Positions 41,756 through 54,700 of a stretch of DNA of 64,000 nucleotides are shown in pieces. The position numbers and the translations under genes were made by a program. Below the pieces are notes generated by a model. That model saw nothing but the letters and a program-made list of their open reading frames with translations, searched no databases and was not told the origin of the DNA. Positions within the stretch are counted from its first letter, which is position 1. Each line of letters starts with the position of its first letter. Source of the stretch: Symsagittifera roscoffensis. Lineage: Eukaryota; Xenacoelomorpha; Acoela; Convolutidae. The stretch spans positions 52,212,473-52,276,472 of the forward strand of contig NC_087062.1 in assembly GCF_963678635.1 (NCBI RefSeq), read 5' to 3'.

Positions 41756-44619
41756 TTTTTTCCGGGCCAGTTTACCAGTTAATTTTTTGAAGCGTATCCA
41801 ACCAATAAATCCAGATGGTAACAAACCAAGTGATTTCTGTGCAAATAGTTTTCAAGCAACAGATTTTTTCAGACTTGAAAAATTAGTACAAACTTGAAAC
41901 AAACAATTTTAAAATTTGTAAACTGTTTTAATCAGGCTCTTCCTTTTTCACAGTTTTTTGAAAAATTATTTTTACAGTATTTTGAAAAAGGAGAAAAAGG
42001 TCCTGATTTTGAATTAGATTTTATTTTGAGGAAGTCAAGAGAATCGTTCCGCATAAAAAAGATTCTGCAAAAACTTTTGCAAGAATGATTAACTGTATGA
42101 AAAAAGCATGATCCAGCCTTTTTCCATTTAATGAAAGTTCATAAAAATCGATTTTTCCACAATCTGAAATTAAAGCGTCTGAATAAAAACGCTGCATTTT
42201 TTTATTCATTGAAGTTGATTAACAAGCATTTTTCTCTATGACAACGTATGATAACCATTTTTTCCATAAATGAACATACAAAAAAATAGTTCCTTTGTGT
42301 TTTGTGCATAAGCGCAATAACCAAAGATTATCCAACTAAGAAAACTCAGAGGCTAAGGGGAAGTTATCACATAGATAAATTGCATTTGTTGAATTCCCAA
42401 ACGAGTCGCAATGAGTCACAAAATGTTACCAATAGTTCGTTGAGAAAAAAAAATTATTTTCTGGGAAACGGTGTCACTTCGACCTTGATGAGTTCTGGTT
42501 CAATGTATTTTAGGATACTATGAAATCAGGGTAGAAAAAATGCTATTTTTTAACATGAAAGTTTGAGTTGAGGATCGAGAATTTACTTTAACTGTTTATA
42601 GCAAACCAACAAACAGTCAACTCTAAGAAGTCGCACTTTGTATACGCCGATTTTACTGATCAGGAACAAATCGGAGGAGTCTAGAGCAAATTGAAAAAAA
42701 AAGATACGACCAGCGTCTGATAAGAAAAACGTTTTGATGATGTTTTGAAATTAACGCAAAATGAAAAACAGAATAAACTAGCAGCAGAAAACCATTTGTT
42801 ACACTTTCTTGGTCTGAATTTTGAAATCGAAATACGTAAAAGAAACCCAAAAGCAGCGCAAAAGTGATTGGCGATGTACTAGTGGCTTTAAAAAGAAGAG
42901 CAAAACTGTTGAAACCAGTTGTGTTGACTAACTCGTTCAAAAAATGAATAGCGCTAGAGATGAAGTGGTTACTGGGAGCAGAAAAAAAAAACAAAGTTTC
43001 ATGTGCTGTTTGTAGGTTTTTTGATAGGAGTTGGTGTCTAAGCTGCACAGGAAGAAACCAGATAAAGGTTTTAAGGCATCAACTGAAATGCTACACGACT
43101 GTGTTGTATTTAAAGCTCACTTTTGGCAATGTTCAAAAATTGTACTTGGTTTTACCATAAACTTCAAAAACTAAATTTCAATTTACAAAAGCTATACAAA
43201 ACAGAAAAAAGTTGTTATGGAATTTTCAGCAACTCTGTTGAGTGCGGTGTATCATCGGATTGAAGTCTCTTATTAGTATTAAATGATTTTTAGAAAAAAT
43301 AATATAGTATGTAAATAAATAATATAATTTGATGTTTTAGGAAATTAGGATTATTGCTTCTTGAAGTTTTGTATAAAAAACTAGAGTGTTTTTGTCCTGA
43401 CTTTCCAAGTTAACCCGATGTTGCATGGTTAAAACTTTATGTCCTAACATTGGCGACTGAATATCCATACTTTTTGATACGAGCAGTCTTGATCTCTCAC
43501 TTTGCTCATAAATTATTCTTCAAAGAAAGAATAATAATCATAATAAATTGTTTGCAATATAAATTGCAATCACTGTAAAATTTCGTACAATTACAATCAA
43601 CAGAAATCTCATTGTGAGAACGCCGTGGTACTTTGCAGTCTGTTTTCAGGCTCCTCTGATCATGTTATGACTTCAGTTGGCTTAAATATTGACGGTTATT
43701 CAATTTAAAAAAATGATTTGGTGAAAACAAAAAAAACTTGGAACGAAAAAAGGGGGAAAATCAGAAGCACATCTATCCTTGGGTCCAAACTTTTTTAAGA
43801 TTATTTCTACTCAAAAATATTTTAGCCAGGTAATAATTTCCCTGAGCAAAGTTGTTCAAAAACTCTTTTTTTTAAATTTGTAATTGACATTCTGTGCAGC
43901 TTGCAGTTTACAAAATCTGGGTATTTTTTTAGATTAAGTTGGGAAAATTTCTGAATCTAACATTTAACGAAGTTTTTAATTACCCTTTGAATGCACAGAT
44001 ATCTGCTTAGCTGAAATATATTTTTTTCAAAATTGTATTCATTTTTTCTCAGTTACAGATTCCTGAGCTACGGTCGATATGCACTCTTTTCTCAAAACTT
44101 TTCATAGTAACTTGAATAACTCATAGATATTTTGTCATTTAAACTTCAATAACTCATAACATTTTGTCTATACTCTCATTTCTTCTCTTAAAACAAATAC
44201 TCTCAGAAGTTGTTTGGTCTTAATTTCAACTTTTGTAATTTTTTTTTGTCTGTTGACGCATTAGCCAAAACCACATACTGCAAATTGGGTTTCACATAAT
44301 CTTTATATGATTTGAGGTGTTGATTTCTACCTAAGAATTTTCTTAACATGTAATGCATACCACAAAACTTAAACAAATGATTGTCAGTTTTTGAAATATG
44401 ATCTACAAAAGATTAAAGTCATTTTGAACAAGTACGAAACGGAACGATTGTTTCTCTTCAAAAGTTATTCCACTCACTTTTACATCAGATTTTCCGCTGT
44501 TCTTCTTAGTTACTAACCTAGTTTTTGTTTTCATCTTCATCTTGTTTTTTTTTTCATGTCAACTTGCTGTTTCGTCTGACGCTTCCTGGTAAGTAACGGT
44601 TAACTCACTGTTTCTGGCT
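41756..44619. other. Intergenic region upstream of innexin
   Basis: AT-rich sequence that should include the innexin promoter and 5' UTR. No TATA element or leader exon could be assigned. Frames at 41894-42088 (plus) and 42653-43048 (minus, 131 residues) have no recognisable motif. A GATACGAGCAGTC-type repeat is present near 43477. Confidence 0.5.
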
Positions 44620-45170
44620 GTTGGTTTTATGACAATTTTGTCTGCGTATAATTTCAGATTATTGTTTTTTTTTTCATCTAGTTCAATATCTTTTATATAA
44701 ATGATGAAAAAAGTGACCTAGTATGGATTCCTGTGATACTCCATAACTCAAATTTTTAAATTGAGGTACTTTGGTTTTAATGGCAACATGTTGTTTTTAA
44801 CAAGGATTTAACAGTGTTCGAAACATTTTAAGGTCAATGAAGGTGCAGTGTGTCTTCGTCGTCTTATCGTTCTAATCTTGACGAACTTCTTCTATTATGG
44901 TTATCCAAGCGTCAATTGTATTCCTTTTTGATCTAAATCCGAACTGGCAAATTTGTAAAAATTGATACTGTGTGAGATATTTGTTCACTCTGTTAAAAAT
45001 TAACCGGCCAAAAACTTAATCTAAAACTGGCAAAAGAGAAATTGAGGCCTCTAATTTTGTGGGTCTAAATCATTGCTTTATTTGAATAAAAAATTTAGTT
45101 TTAACAATTTTCAAATTGTCTGGAAAAATTTTTGTTAAAGTTTCGTCAAAACTGGGAGCAAAACTGGACA
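44620..45170 (-). pseudogene. Decayed non-LTR (LINE) reverse transcriptase
   Basis: With stops and shifts, the minus strand still shows LINE RT landmarks in order: IFPDNLKIVK (about 45105), SISLLPVLD and VFGRLIFNRVNKYL (about 45055-44985), QFGFRSKRNTIDAW (about 44950-44910), TFIDLK (about 44840), YGVSQESILG (about 44745-44715) and LKLYADKIVI (about 44665-44630). The catalytic YADD is changed to YADK. The order fits jockey/CR1-like elements. This is an old, inactive fragment with no intact ORF. Confidence 0.85.
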
Positions 45171-48100
45171 AATCTTTTTCAAGTAATGAGGATTAAGTCC
45201 ATGTGTATCTGAACTAAACTTGGTTTTCAACGATTCGATTATCTTGAGTTTTAGCGATTCGATTATAATCATACAACCTTATGAATTGAATACAATGCAT
45301 TTCAGTTCTGTTTTTTTTTCAGATGAAAACATTTTCTTTTTGACGTGAAGCAAGACTGGGGTTTTTTAACGTGCTTTAAAATAAATTGAATTGTGTGAAA
45401 AAGCCTGTTTGGTCAATTCTATTAGCAGCCATAGAATGTCTAGCCAAAATAATTGCTCAAAATTATGAAAGTTTTGGGAACAATTTTTCTTGAACGCCAA
45501 CTTTAAAACCGATTTAATTTTTTAAAATTTCCGGCATAATACGATAAAAACTTAATCATCAAGTTTACTAACTAAATTTTATCATCAAATATGTGTCAAC
45601 TAAAAAAAATCTGGTTTGAAGAGCCTCAAAAATGTGTGATTATCCGATCAAACCAGTGAATGGAACGCAGTTCCGAGCAAAATGTAGAGTTTTTTTGCAA
45701 TTTTTTTTTTCAGTTTTTCCCTTAAAAATATTAAAATCAATTTCGGTTTTCCTTAGTTTTCTGAAAGTTTTGTTCAAAGTGTGTTTTTTATGCCAAAGTC
45801 GAGGAATGGAAATTAAGAAAATGAGCTCCAAAAAATGCCAGATTTTTTGAGTTGCGACAGGGTTTTAATAACTGGAAAAATGGTTATGTAAATTTCAGTT
45901 TCTGTTAGTTTTTTCTATAATTTTTCTCACACTTTTTTTATGGCAATTACAAAAAAACTTACAAACCATTAGATTTCATTAAGAAACTTTTAGCGAGCGA
46001 AATTCTTGAAATAAACGAAACTTTCTCACTAGGTTTTGAATCATAATAAACTAACTGAAAGTAATTAAAAGGGCAGGCGAAAGTTTTTGTCGAAACAGAA
46101 GAAATTTCTCCCTTTATGGATGTTAAGCGATGCTTTAAAAACTCAAAAAAAGAAGGAGTATGGAGTATTTGCGCTGGATGAAGTCTTTTCTTCATACACA
46201 TTTTGAATTTTCAACTACTAGCTTTCAGGGCACTCTTCCTCAAAATTTATTCCTAATTGAATTCATAAGAGGTATTTGATACAGGCAAGACTGCACGTAT
46301 ATGAGGGCAAAGCCTTGACTGCTCCGGCTGTACCTTAGTTCATATCGAATAGTTTTTGGAAAAAAATATTGAAAACCTATAAATTGTGGGCAAAATCAAA
46401 GTGGAAAAATTTGAGTCGCACAAAATAAATACGGGGACCAATTAGCTAGCCTCAAATCAATTTGGAACGAGTTTGTTGTGCGGGATAATTCGCGTTACGC
46501 TCTAAAGATTATGAATAAACTCTTCAAAGCGCGCATAATTTTGTTCGAAACATGGCCAATTTGGCAATTTTCAAAACCCCAAAACTTAACAAAAAATGAT
46601 CGGAGGTGAAATATCTTTTAAATTTGAAATCACGAAGTCGATATCTTCAATGTGGTATAAGAAATTTCTGTTGAAAACTATTATTTCGACAGGCGAAAAT
46701 TGACTAAATAAAAAAACTGAGAATAAATGTTTCGTGTTCTTCGAAAGTCGGAACAGTAATGTGTTGCAGGCTTTTAATTGACATGTGTTTGATGCGTATC
46801 ACTTTAGCTTGAACTTGCGTTTGAAGAAGAACCATTCCGCTTTCATAATCTTTGAAAGCAGTCTTGGTCAATTAAGTTTTTGCTCAGTTGCTTCTTCAAA
46901 GAAATTTATCATCAAACAGGTGCTACTAAAAACTCTAGTTACATAGCTTTAAGAAATTAGGGTTTATTCCATCAAACCTGTAAATCGAAAACAAGAGTTC
47001 GAAACAAATTAGAAATCTTTCTTCTGTCTTTTTTTTTCTATTTTTTTTCAGTGTTTTCTCCTGCGTAATTTGTTCTGGCTCTCAATGGAAATGGCAGAAT
47101 GTTTCAGTGCGGGGCAGAATATATAAATGTTTTATTATAACCACTTTACATAAATTTTGAATTCGTTCTTTACATACCAAAAGTTATTGAGACACTTAAG
47201 AAGACAGTCGGCTCTTTTAGCATATTTTAGGGCGTGGCCCTGCAATTAGCAGTCTTGTTGATCGAATTTTCAAAAAAATATATATACGAATAATTATGCT
47301 GGTTGTAGTTTTTTCTAATTCTGACTGATTTCGGCGATAGAAACAATAATTTTTAACGAAACATTCTCAAACCAAAATGAAAGCATCAACTAGCTGGGCT
47401 TAGATGTGAAAACTGAAAAGATATTTTATATGCAATTTTGATGAAAACGTAGGAGGTTTAAAATGAACATATCGGTTGTGTTCTGGACTAATTTAAGTTG
47501 GCTTTCATAAATTTATCATTCAAAATCTAAAATCATTCCAAATTGTTTTGAGTCAAGTTGGTTGATCATATTAGTTCCCTTTTCGACTCTTCCAAATTTC
47601 TCTTTTACACTTGTTCCGACTTTTGTAACGAAAGTAACAGAATATTTGTGCTCGGGTGGGTTTTTTTCTTCAGACAAATTTCGACTTTTCAACTAGCCGT
47701 TTTTGACGGAATTTTTTAATATTATTCAAAAGGTATTGTAGTCCTGAACTTAAATTTGAAAATATATTTCACCTATGATCATTTTTCGTGAAGTTATGGG
47801 GGTTTAAAAATTGCAATTTTGACCGATTTGAGACAATTAATGCGCGGTATATTTCGCGCTATTAACGCGTAAGCGGAGATTTAATCCTTTTAAGAAATCG
47901 TTCCAAGTTGGTTCAAGGAAGCTTATATGCCACACCTGATTTGTTAATAGGAGCGAAACTTATCATTTTGTAATTATTATTGCGTGTGGGGCGATGATTT
48001 TTACAAAAAATCTCAATTAAAAAAAATTAGTTTTTTTACATTCAAATTTTTCATGTTTTTTTCTGCTCAATATAACTTAAAAGGCAGTCGGAACATTCAG

Positions 48101-48374
48101 GGCTTCACCCTGATACGAGCAGTCTTGTTGGTTTTGAAAGTAGAATGTGTTTTGATTGTTTTTTGTAAGCTACGTTTAACTGTTTCAAAAATTAGAAATA
48201 AATTTTTGGTACCCATGAAAACGCCTATCTTCTCGTGGGACAGTTTGACAACTAGATATTTCTTGCAAATGAAATTTTTTTTATATCTTTAAATGAAGCG
48301 ACCGTTAGCATCAAAAAAATACATCTAAGCCTATCTAGATATCAGACAATTTATAGATTTGCATTTTGAGCCAA
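45171..48374. other. Intergenic region downstream of the HECT ligase
   Basis: AT-rich, repeat-bearing. It contains a dispersed-repeat piece at 46420-46750 (GTGCGGGATAATTCGCGTTACGC; AAGTCGGAACAG end), the partial MITE-like copy at 47612-47910 and a hairpin repeat at 48088-48130. Small frames at 45632-45850, 45959-46201 and 47984-48292 carry no motif. Confidence 0.5.
47612..47910. mobile_element. Partial copy of the 16256-16624 MITE-like family
   Basis: Starts TTGTTCCGACTTTTGTAACG. Its interior (CACCTATGATCATTTTTCGT; TATTAACGCGTAAGC) is the reverse complement of the interior of 16330-16610. The second terminal arm is missing. Confidence 0.7.
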
Positions 48375-48773
48375 TTATTCGAGTCCATATCCCTGACAGT
48401 TGTTGATGGCATACAAAAGTTTTTCCCTCAACTCCTCAGCATCAGTGTATTTTGACATTTGCAGTTCGTTGAAGCACGTATGAGCCACTGGTAAACTTCC
48501 CTCAGGAGCATCAATCACTTGTTTCAGAGTGAATTTCATTTCGGAGAAACCTCCAATCGGAAGTCTCTTGCATCCAGTCAGAAATGACAGAAACGAACTC
48601 TGTTCACTCTCGTCCAATACTTTCACCACTTTCCAAAAGTTCTCAACTGTTGTGCAGTTGTCATCAAATCCACCTGCGTAAGTACACACCCTCCTCAGTT
48701 GGACAAAATCGAGGGAGGACGACTCACCAATCACAATTCTCTGGAGGTCAAAAGAACTCAGCAGCATCATGAC
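48375..48773 (-). CDS. HECTD2: HECTD2-like exon 4 (HECT C-lobe, catalytic Cys)
   Basis: Residues 622-753. The acceptor is TTACTTCAG. It contains the C-lobe with LPIGGF, the catalytic LPVAHTCFNEL (Cys 721) and the terminal AINNCQGYGLE, followed by TAA. Confidence 0.95.
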   Translation of the reverse strand, partial: VMMLLSSFDLQRIVIGESSSLDFVQLRRVCTYAGGFDDNCTTVENFWKVVKVLDESEQSSFLSFLTGCKRLPIGGFSEMKFTLKQVIDAPEGSLPVAHTCFNELQMSKYTDAEELREKLLYAINNCQGYGLE

Positions 48774-51700
48774 CTGAAGTAAAATCACACTACAAAGAGT
48801 CCAAACTGTGCATTTTGTGAATTGTAAGCGGATTCAGCAACAGGCCAAAATTAATTTTTAAAATCTTCATTGCTGTTTTGGATTTCACAAACAAATTGCT
48901 AAAACACTGAAATTACTCCAAAAACAGGCTAATCTGCGGAATCCGCAGCATTTGCAAAATCCAAACAGTTTGTGAAGCCCAAAAACAAGTTTACAAAAGT
49001 TTATAGTAAAATTGCCTCGTTGCAAAACTCGAAACTGTTACCGGAAACCGAAAATTGTAGGTGGATTACGCTGGTGGAAATGTAAGCGAAGCAGCAAATT
49101 GTAAGAGAGATAGATCTGCATTTTGTTTGCTGATTTCAAAAGCTTCTTAGGCCTGGTGTGGGCATAAAAAATACATGCAGAGGAATTAGTAAACAAGGAT
49201 CAAAAACGGGGAACACTTAAAATGATCCTTAATTTTTTTCTGAATTACTGACAATTTGTTCCGTTCAGTTTGTTCATTCATAGAGCGCACCGAAAAATTT
49301 CAAACACTGACAGTACATTTTGTTCGGATCGTTCCGAATTACAGCTCAAAATTGGATGCATCTCACTACTGACATTACGTTCTGTTCATTTTCTTTTTTA
49401 ATTCACAGCTTACCTTGGTTTGCATCTCAAGTCCATTAAAATTAAAAGGCTGAATTCTTTCAAATAGATGAAACTTCCGTTGAATTTGCTATATGAAACT
49501 TAAAAATTACAAAAGCTCAAATTATTTCTTTCATTGAAAAAACTTCTCTCAAAAATTCTAAATTTTTTGTTCGGTGATGTGTGGTGTTGTGCTTCCCAAA
49601 CTATGGTCACGAAAACAAATGTTTCGACATAATTAACGCTACAGGTGATTGTACGCGAAATCCGCTGGATTACATTTTGAAACAGGAACTTATTTGTTCC
49701 AAGACTTATCTCCAGATTCAACCAACCTACAGACACCAAATTGTGTGCCTCTCCAGTGCACAGCTTGGTCTCGTATTGTAGTAGCTATAGTTCTTGTTGT
49801 TAATCAAAAATTCTACTTTTCCCTCGTTCACTGACATTAAGAGCTACGAATTGTCAAAACTTTTGCTGATACAGGACACGAGTCGTTGCATCTGTGCTCG
49901 AAACTTTTATTGAGAAAAATAGCTCTCTTATCATTTTAACTTGAACTTTGTTGTTCAGGGCGACGCATGATTTTTGACAATACACTTTGCGCTATATGAA
50001 ACTTTAAAAGTACATAAGCTCGATTTATTTCTTTCTATGAAACAATTTCTCTCAAAATTCCAGATATTTTGTTCGGTGATGTGTGGTGTTGTGTTTCTCA
50101 GACTAGGATCACAAAAAACTGCTTGCTTGAAATTTATCCGAAATACTAAAGGGTACAAGCACGGTTTTTTTAACCAATCATTTAAATATTTTTCGTGGAT
50201 TTCGCTGATGCTGATGAAGTTCTTGTTTTTAAAGCCCGTCTTTGCTAGATAAAAATTGAAACCCTGTACTGGTTTCTAGCGCAAAAACTGATTCAGCTTA
50301 GTTTAATAAGCAAATTGCAGAGTTTGCTTTTATTCGCGAATTCTGCATACAACTTTTGCGGATTCCACTTAAATTAGCGGACATCACTTCAGCTCTGCAC
50401 AATTTTTTTAAAGCTGCTGAATCCAAAATAAAACAAATATTTCGACGTAATTAACGCTACAGGTAATTTTACGCAGAATCCGATGGATTTTTGTAAGCGG
50501 AACCCTTTAACTTTTTGGAACAAGAACTTGTTCCAAGGCTTGTCTCCAGATACAACTAACCTACAGACACCAAATTGTGCGCCTCTCCAGTGCACAGCTT
50601 GGTCTCGTATTGTAGTAGCTTTAGTTCTCGTTGTTAACCAAAAATTTTACTTTTCACTCGTACACCGACATTAAGAGCTACGAATTGTCAAAACGTTTGC
50701 TGATACAGGACACGAGTCGTTGCATCTGTGCTCGAAACTTTTATCGAGAAAAACAGCTCTTTTATCTTTTTAACTTGAAATTTGTTGTTTAGGGCGACTT
50801 TTTGACATATCTAACTATTTCACGAGAAAAAAAGCGGCCCGAATTTCACGCAAAGTGGATAACTCTCCGTTATTTGTTTATTCGGCAGGCAATATTATTT
50901 TAATAAGTCTTACTAAAATTTCAAGAGGACCATAATTTCGGAAACACTTCAGCCACACATGCAAGTATTGAGAATATGCAGTATGAATGTTGATTTTCTA
51001 AAATGCGTGGAATGTTGCGTTCGAAATTGAGTTTGAAAAGAAAAAAATTTAGCCGATTCACGTTTAACATCGTAACATACTATCAAAAGGACAATGACAC
51101 CTTTTAAGTGACAAGGGTGCGGTATTAAAGAATATGAGTGAGGTGTTTAAGTTTGGGAATTTCACTTTAGGGTGTGGGAACAGTTAGACATCAATTCCAT
51201 TACTTAAACTGCTCGAAAGTTTTTATAATGCGCGACTCATGTTGCGACTTTGCGCGACTCATGTTGTGACTAATTTTTTGCGCGACTCATTTTGCCACTT
51301 TGCAGGACCCATGTTGCGATTTTGCGCGACCCATTGTTAGCTATGTTGCTACTCTGTGCGACTCATGCCTCTTGCGGGTGTATGAAGTTTTGGTCGCAGA
51401 AAGTCCATTCCGGCTACCTAATTAGGTCGCAACATGGTCGCCGATACCTAATAACGAATTGTCACTCCTATAATGAATTATATCAAAGGTTAAGCATATG
51501 TAATTTTTGTACCAAGTAACGAATCTCCCAATTTCCTTTTGCAGAGGGGAATGTCTGAAGAAATCTAAGAAAATTAAGAAAAAAAGTTTCAAATCAATTA
51601 CTTGTCATTCTCTATTTTATAAATTGGTTTTATTATGATGCAGACCTGTGAGTCGCACACTTGGTGGAATCCCTTGTAGAAGGCTGTGAACTGAGTGTGG

Positions 51701-54700
51701 GCATATCTGTTGAGACAGAACTCCAAGTACCTGTCCACGTACTCTTTCCTGTTCTCATTCGTCACACCCACTCTACTCCCCTCACTCTTCAGACTGAATG
51801 TGCTCACTGACCCATTCTCATGCACGCTGAAACGAGCTAGAGGCTCCAAGTTTTTTCATAGCTCGACCAATTTTAGACGGAGTCACAAACTCTGCCGTTA
51901 TTAAAATTATCTTGTAAAAATATCTTTAATCGGCCAAGCAATCTAAAATGAGAATATTCAGTCAGTTCATAAAAGTTGAAAAACAATCTTTAATATTGTG
52001 TTGACTTTTTCTGAATTTGAAAGTATACTTTTTCCATGTGACAAATTCATTTCTATAATTTTAAAGAACATGTTAGTTTTATTAAATAATTCTTATTAAA
52101 TTTTTTTATAGGTTAAAGGTTATGGGTTTCAGATGCAGTTAGCTCCTACTAGCCTTGTAGTGAAGTCTAGGTTATAGTTTATAGGTTTCAGATGCAGTTA
52201 GCTCCTACTAGCCTTGTAGTGAAGTCTAGTCCAAAATCTTCTTCAACATTCCCAGAATATTCTAGAAGCTCCTGCAAGCTCTTCATCACAACAGGCTGGA
52301 AGTCCCTCAGGTACTCGAGTGATACTTCTATTGATCCAACAGCCGACTTCTCCATGGCCACCGCGTTCGTTTGATAGACAGCTGGACTGAGTAGTTTTTT
52401 GAAATAGAACAGGGGCAAGTTCACATCCAGAATTGTGGAGTTGTGAATAGCCAGGCCAACCAGACATCCAAACAAGTAGTACCTCTCAAGGTTCTTGTTG
52501 CTCCCATTGAACCAGTAGAACATTCTCTCTTCATTGGTAGTAAAAATTGACCTCTGACCTTTCGACTCATCACACTCGGTCAGTTCTTTCATTACTAGCA
52601 TAAACCACTCTTTGGTTAAGCCTCCTAAATCAATCCCTTGCTCATTGTCAAACTCGATCTTGAGCTTCCTGCGCAAGTTCTCTCGGTTTTCTTTGATAGC
52701 TTTGAGAGAATCTGTAAGCAAATGATCCCTCCTTACTTTGATTTCCAGGAATATTTGCCCTATATCAATTTGGATTTCTTTATTTTTCTGCCTTTGCTTT
52801 TTGGTTGCCTTCTGAACCTGTTCCTTAAAGTAGCTCTCCGCGATCGAAATCATTTCACCCTCCGATACTTTAGTAAGGAGTTTTCTCTTTTCCACTGAGC
52901 TGATGAGAAACGAGAAGTTACAGATTGAGAACTCAGTGTCACTGGTTCGTCCTCTAGTGATCCAGCTATTGTAGTGTTCAACTAGGAGTTCGTCTTTTAT
53001 GAAGTCACATGGGAACAACTTAGTATCTATATCCGGATACTGTTTAACGACCGAGTCGCTCGAGGTGTAAACAAGTTGCAGCAACCAACATACAAGTTCG
53101 AAATTTTGTGTCCTAGCCCCGTTTCCGTCGGTGTCTGAAGCTGTTGCGCAATCTACATTGACGCCAGGGTTCGAAGCCAATTGGGACCGTAAGAAAATTT
53201 TGAGTTGTGGGACTACAAGTTTAACAGAGTCGGTTGTCGTCACTGATTTGAATAGTTCGCGCAAAAGATGCTGCACTTTTCTCGGGGCTTTTTTAATGAC
53301 TGCGAAAACTTTTTTGAATAAGTAATGAGTCATTGATTCGAAGAACACAGGCAAATGTAGCAGGATGAAAAAATAACTGGCCATGCATCGATATGAAGTG
53401 TCGTGCGTCAGGAACTTGAGCGATTCCTCAATTTTGATCCGAACAGTTTTAGATATTTCTGGACTTTCTCTCGATTTTACCAGAATTTCGCTCATGATGT
53501 ACACTTTACCATAGTCTATTTCAGAAACCCCTGTGAACAAAAGTTTCGACCAGTTTGGAGCAGTTGTTTGCATCAATAACGCCTTTTAGGAGGCTTGGCG
53601 ACCTCTAGCGTTATTAATTATCAAAAACGCCTTTCCTACCAACATGAAACAACTACATGGGAGACTTAAGCATCTATGGAATTAATTTGATTGTAGTGTG
53701 AATTGAAAATTGTAGTGCAGAGTTATTAAATCATCGTTGGGGTTTTGCGGATGTGAAATTCATTGAATTAGCACAAGGTTTGCCTAAGAATTGTTACAAC
53801 CTCTAAGCAATTATGGCATTGGTAGGGTTCTCAGGAAGATAAGCTGAAAAATTCGAGAGCTGAAAAATCCGTTATTAGGCACTTTTTGGAAAATTTTGAT
53901 CCAAAAATTTCGTTTTATGGCGCGCTTTCCTTCAATTTAGTGTATTTTGGGGCCCCAGGAGACTTTTAGGGTTAGTCGGCCAAGCATGGATGTTTAAAAT
54001 AATGCCAAAGGAGGGACAATTTGGTTGATGAGGTGGTCAAATCTCTGAGGGAAAGGGCGTCCGCCTCCCCGCCTCCTTCTAAATCCGCCCTTGTACAGAA
54101 GGGCATTTCTATGATCTCTGATGAATCCAACCTAATTGATCCAAAGCATTGTATTTACATTATTCAAATCCATGTCCTTAAACTTCCTGAACCTAAACTT
54201 CAAGCCACTTTAGAACACAAGATAACATGTAAAAAAATAATTTGAGCTGAGTTACTCAGACTGTGAATGAATAGGACTTAGGAAAATTTATTTCTTTATG
54301 TAGTTGCTTTTTCAGCAGCGAAATCAGATAAATGAATAATGAGGTAATTTGGAAAAAAATCATAGTTATCAGAAACTATTTTCACGTTTTTTCAAAAAAT
54401 ACGCATTTATCAGTCAAAACTAACCATGAATGTCACAGTTTTTACTCAGTTTCTAATTAGTTGTGTCGTTTATCAATTTGATTTGCAAAACTTTGAAACT
54501 CAAATCAAACTTTTGTTTCCTGCCTTCAACAACTTTGAAAATCCGCTTTAAAAAAGAGCGTTCTAATGGTTTTTCAAATAGGCTAGTATTTTGTCATTGG
54601 TGCTCAAATTCCGTCATTGGTATTTCAGTGATCAAAAGTCTAGGCAATATTAATCTCGAAGTACCAATATTGATTTTTATCCGTCTTTCGAAGAAATGAT

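Larger units (their letters stand above)
48774..51645 (-). other. HECTD2-like intron 3
   Basis: A 2.9-kb intron with two diverged duplicated blocks (49490-49970 against 49996-50110 and 50430-50810) and a degenerate minisatellite at 51229-51370. No gene seen. Confidence 0.7.

Noticed and set aside
42653-43048. 131-residue minus frame between the two genes
   Set aside because: It has hydrophobic stretches but no known pattern, and no neighbouring exon could be joined. I cannot support it as a gene.
47984-48292. 102-codon plus-strand frame
   Set aside because: It overlaps the dispersed hairpin repeat at 48088-48130 and has no motif.
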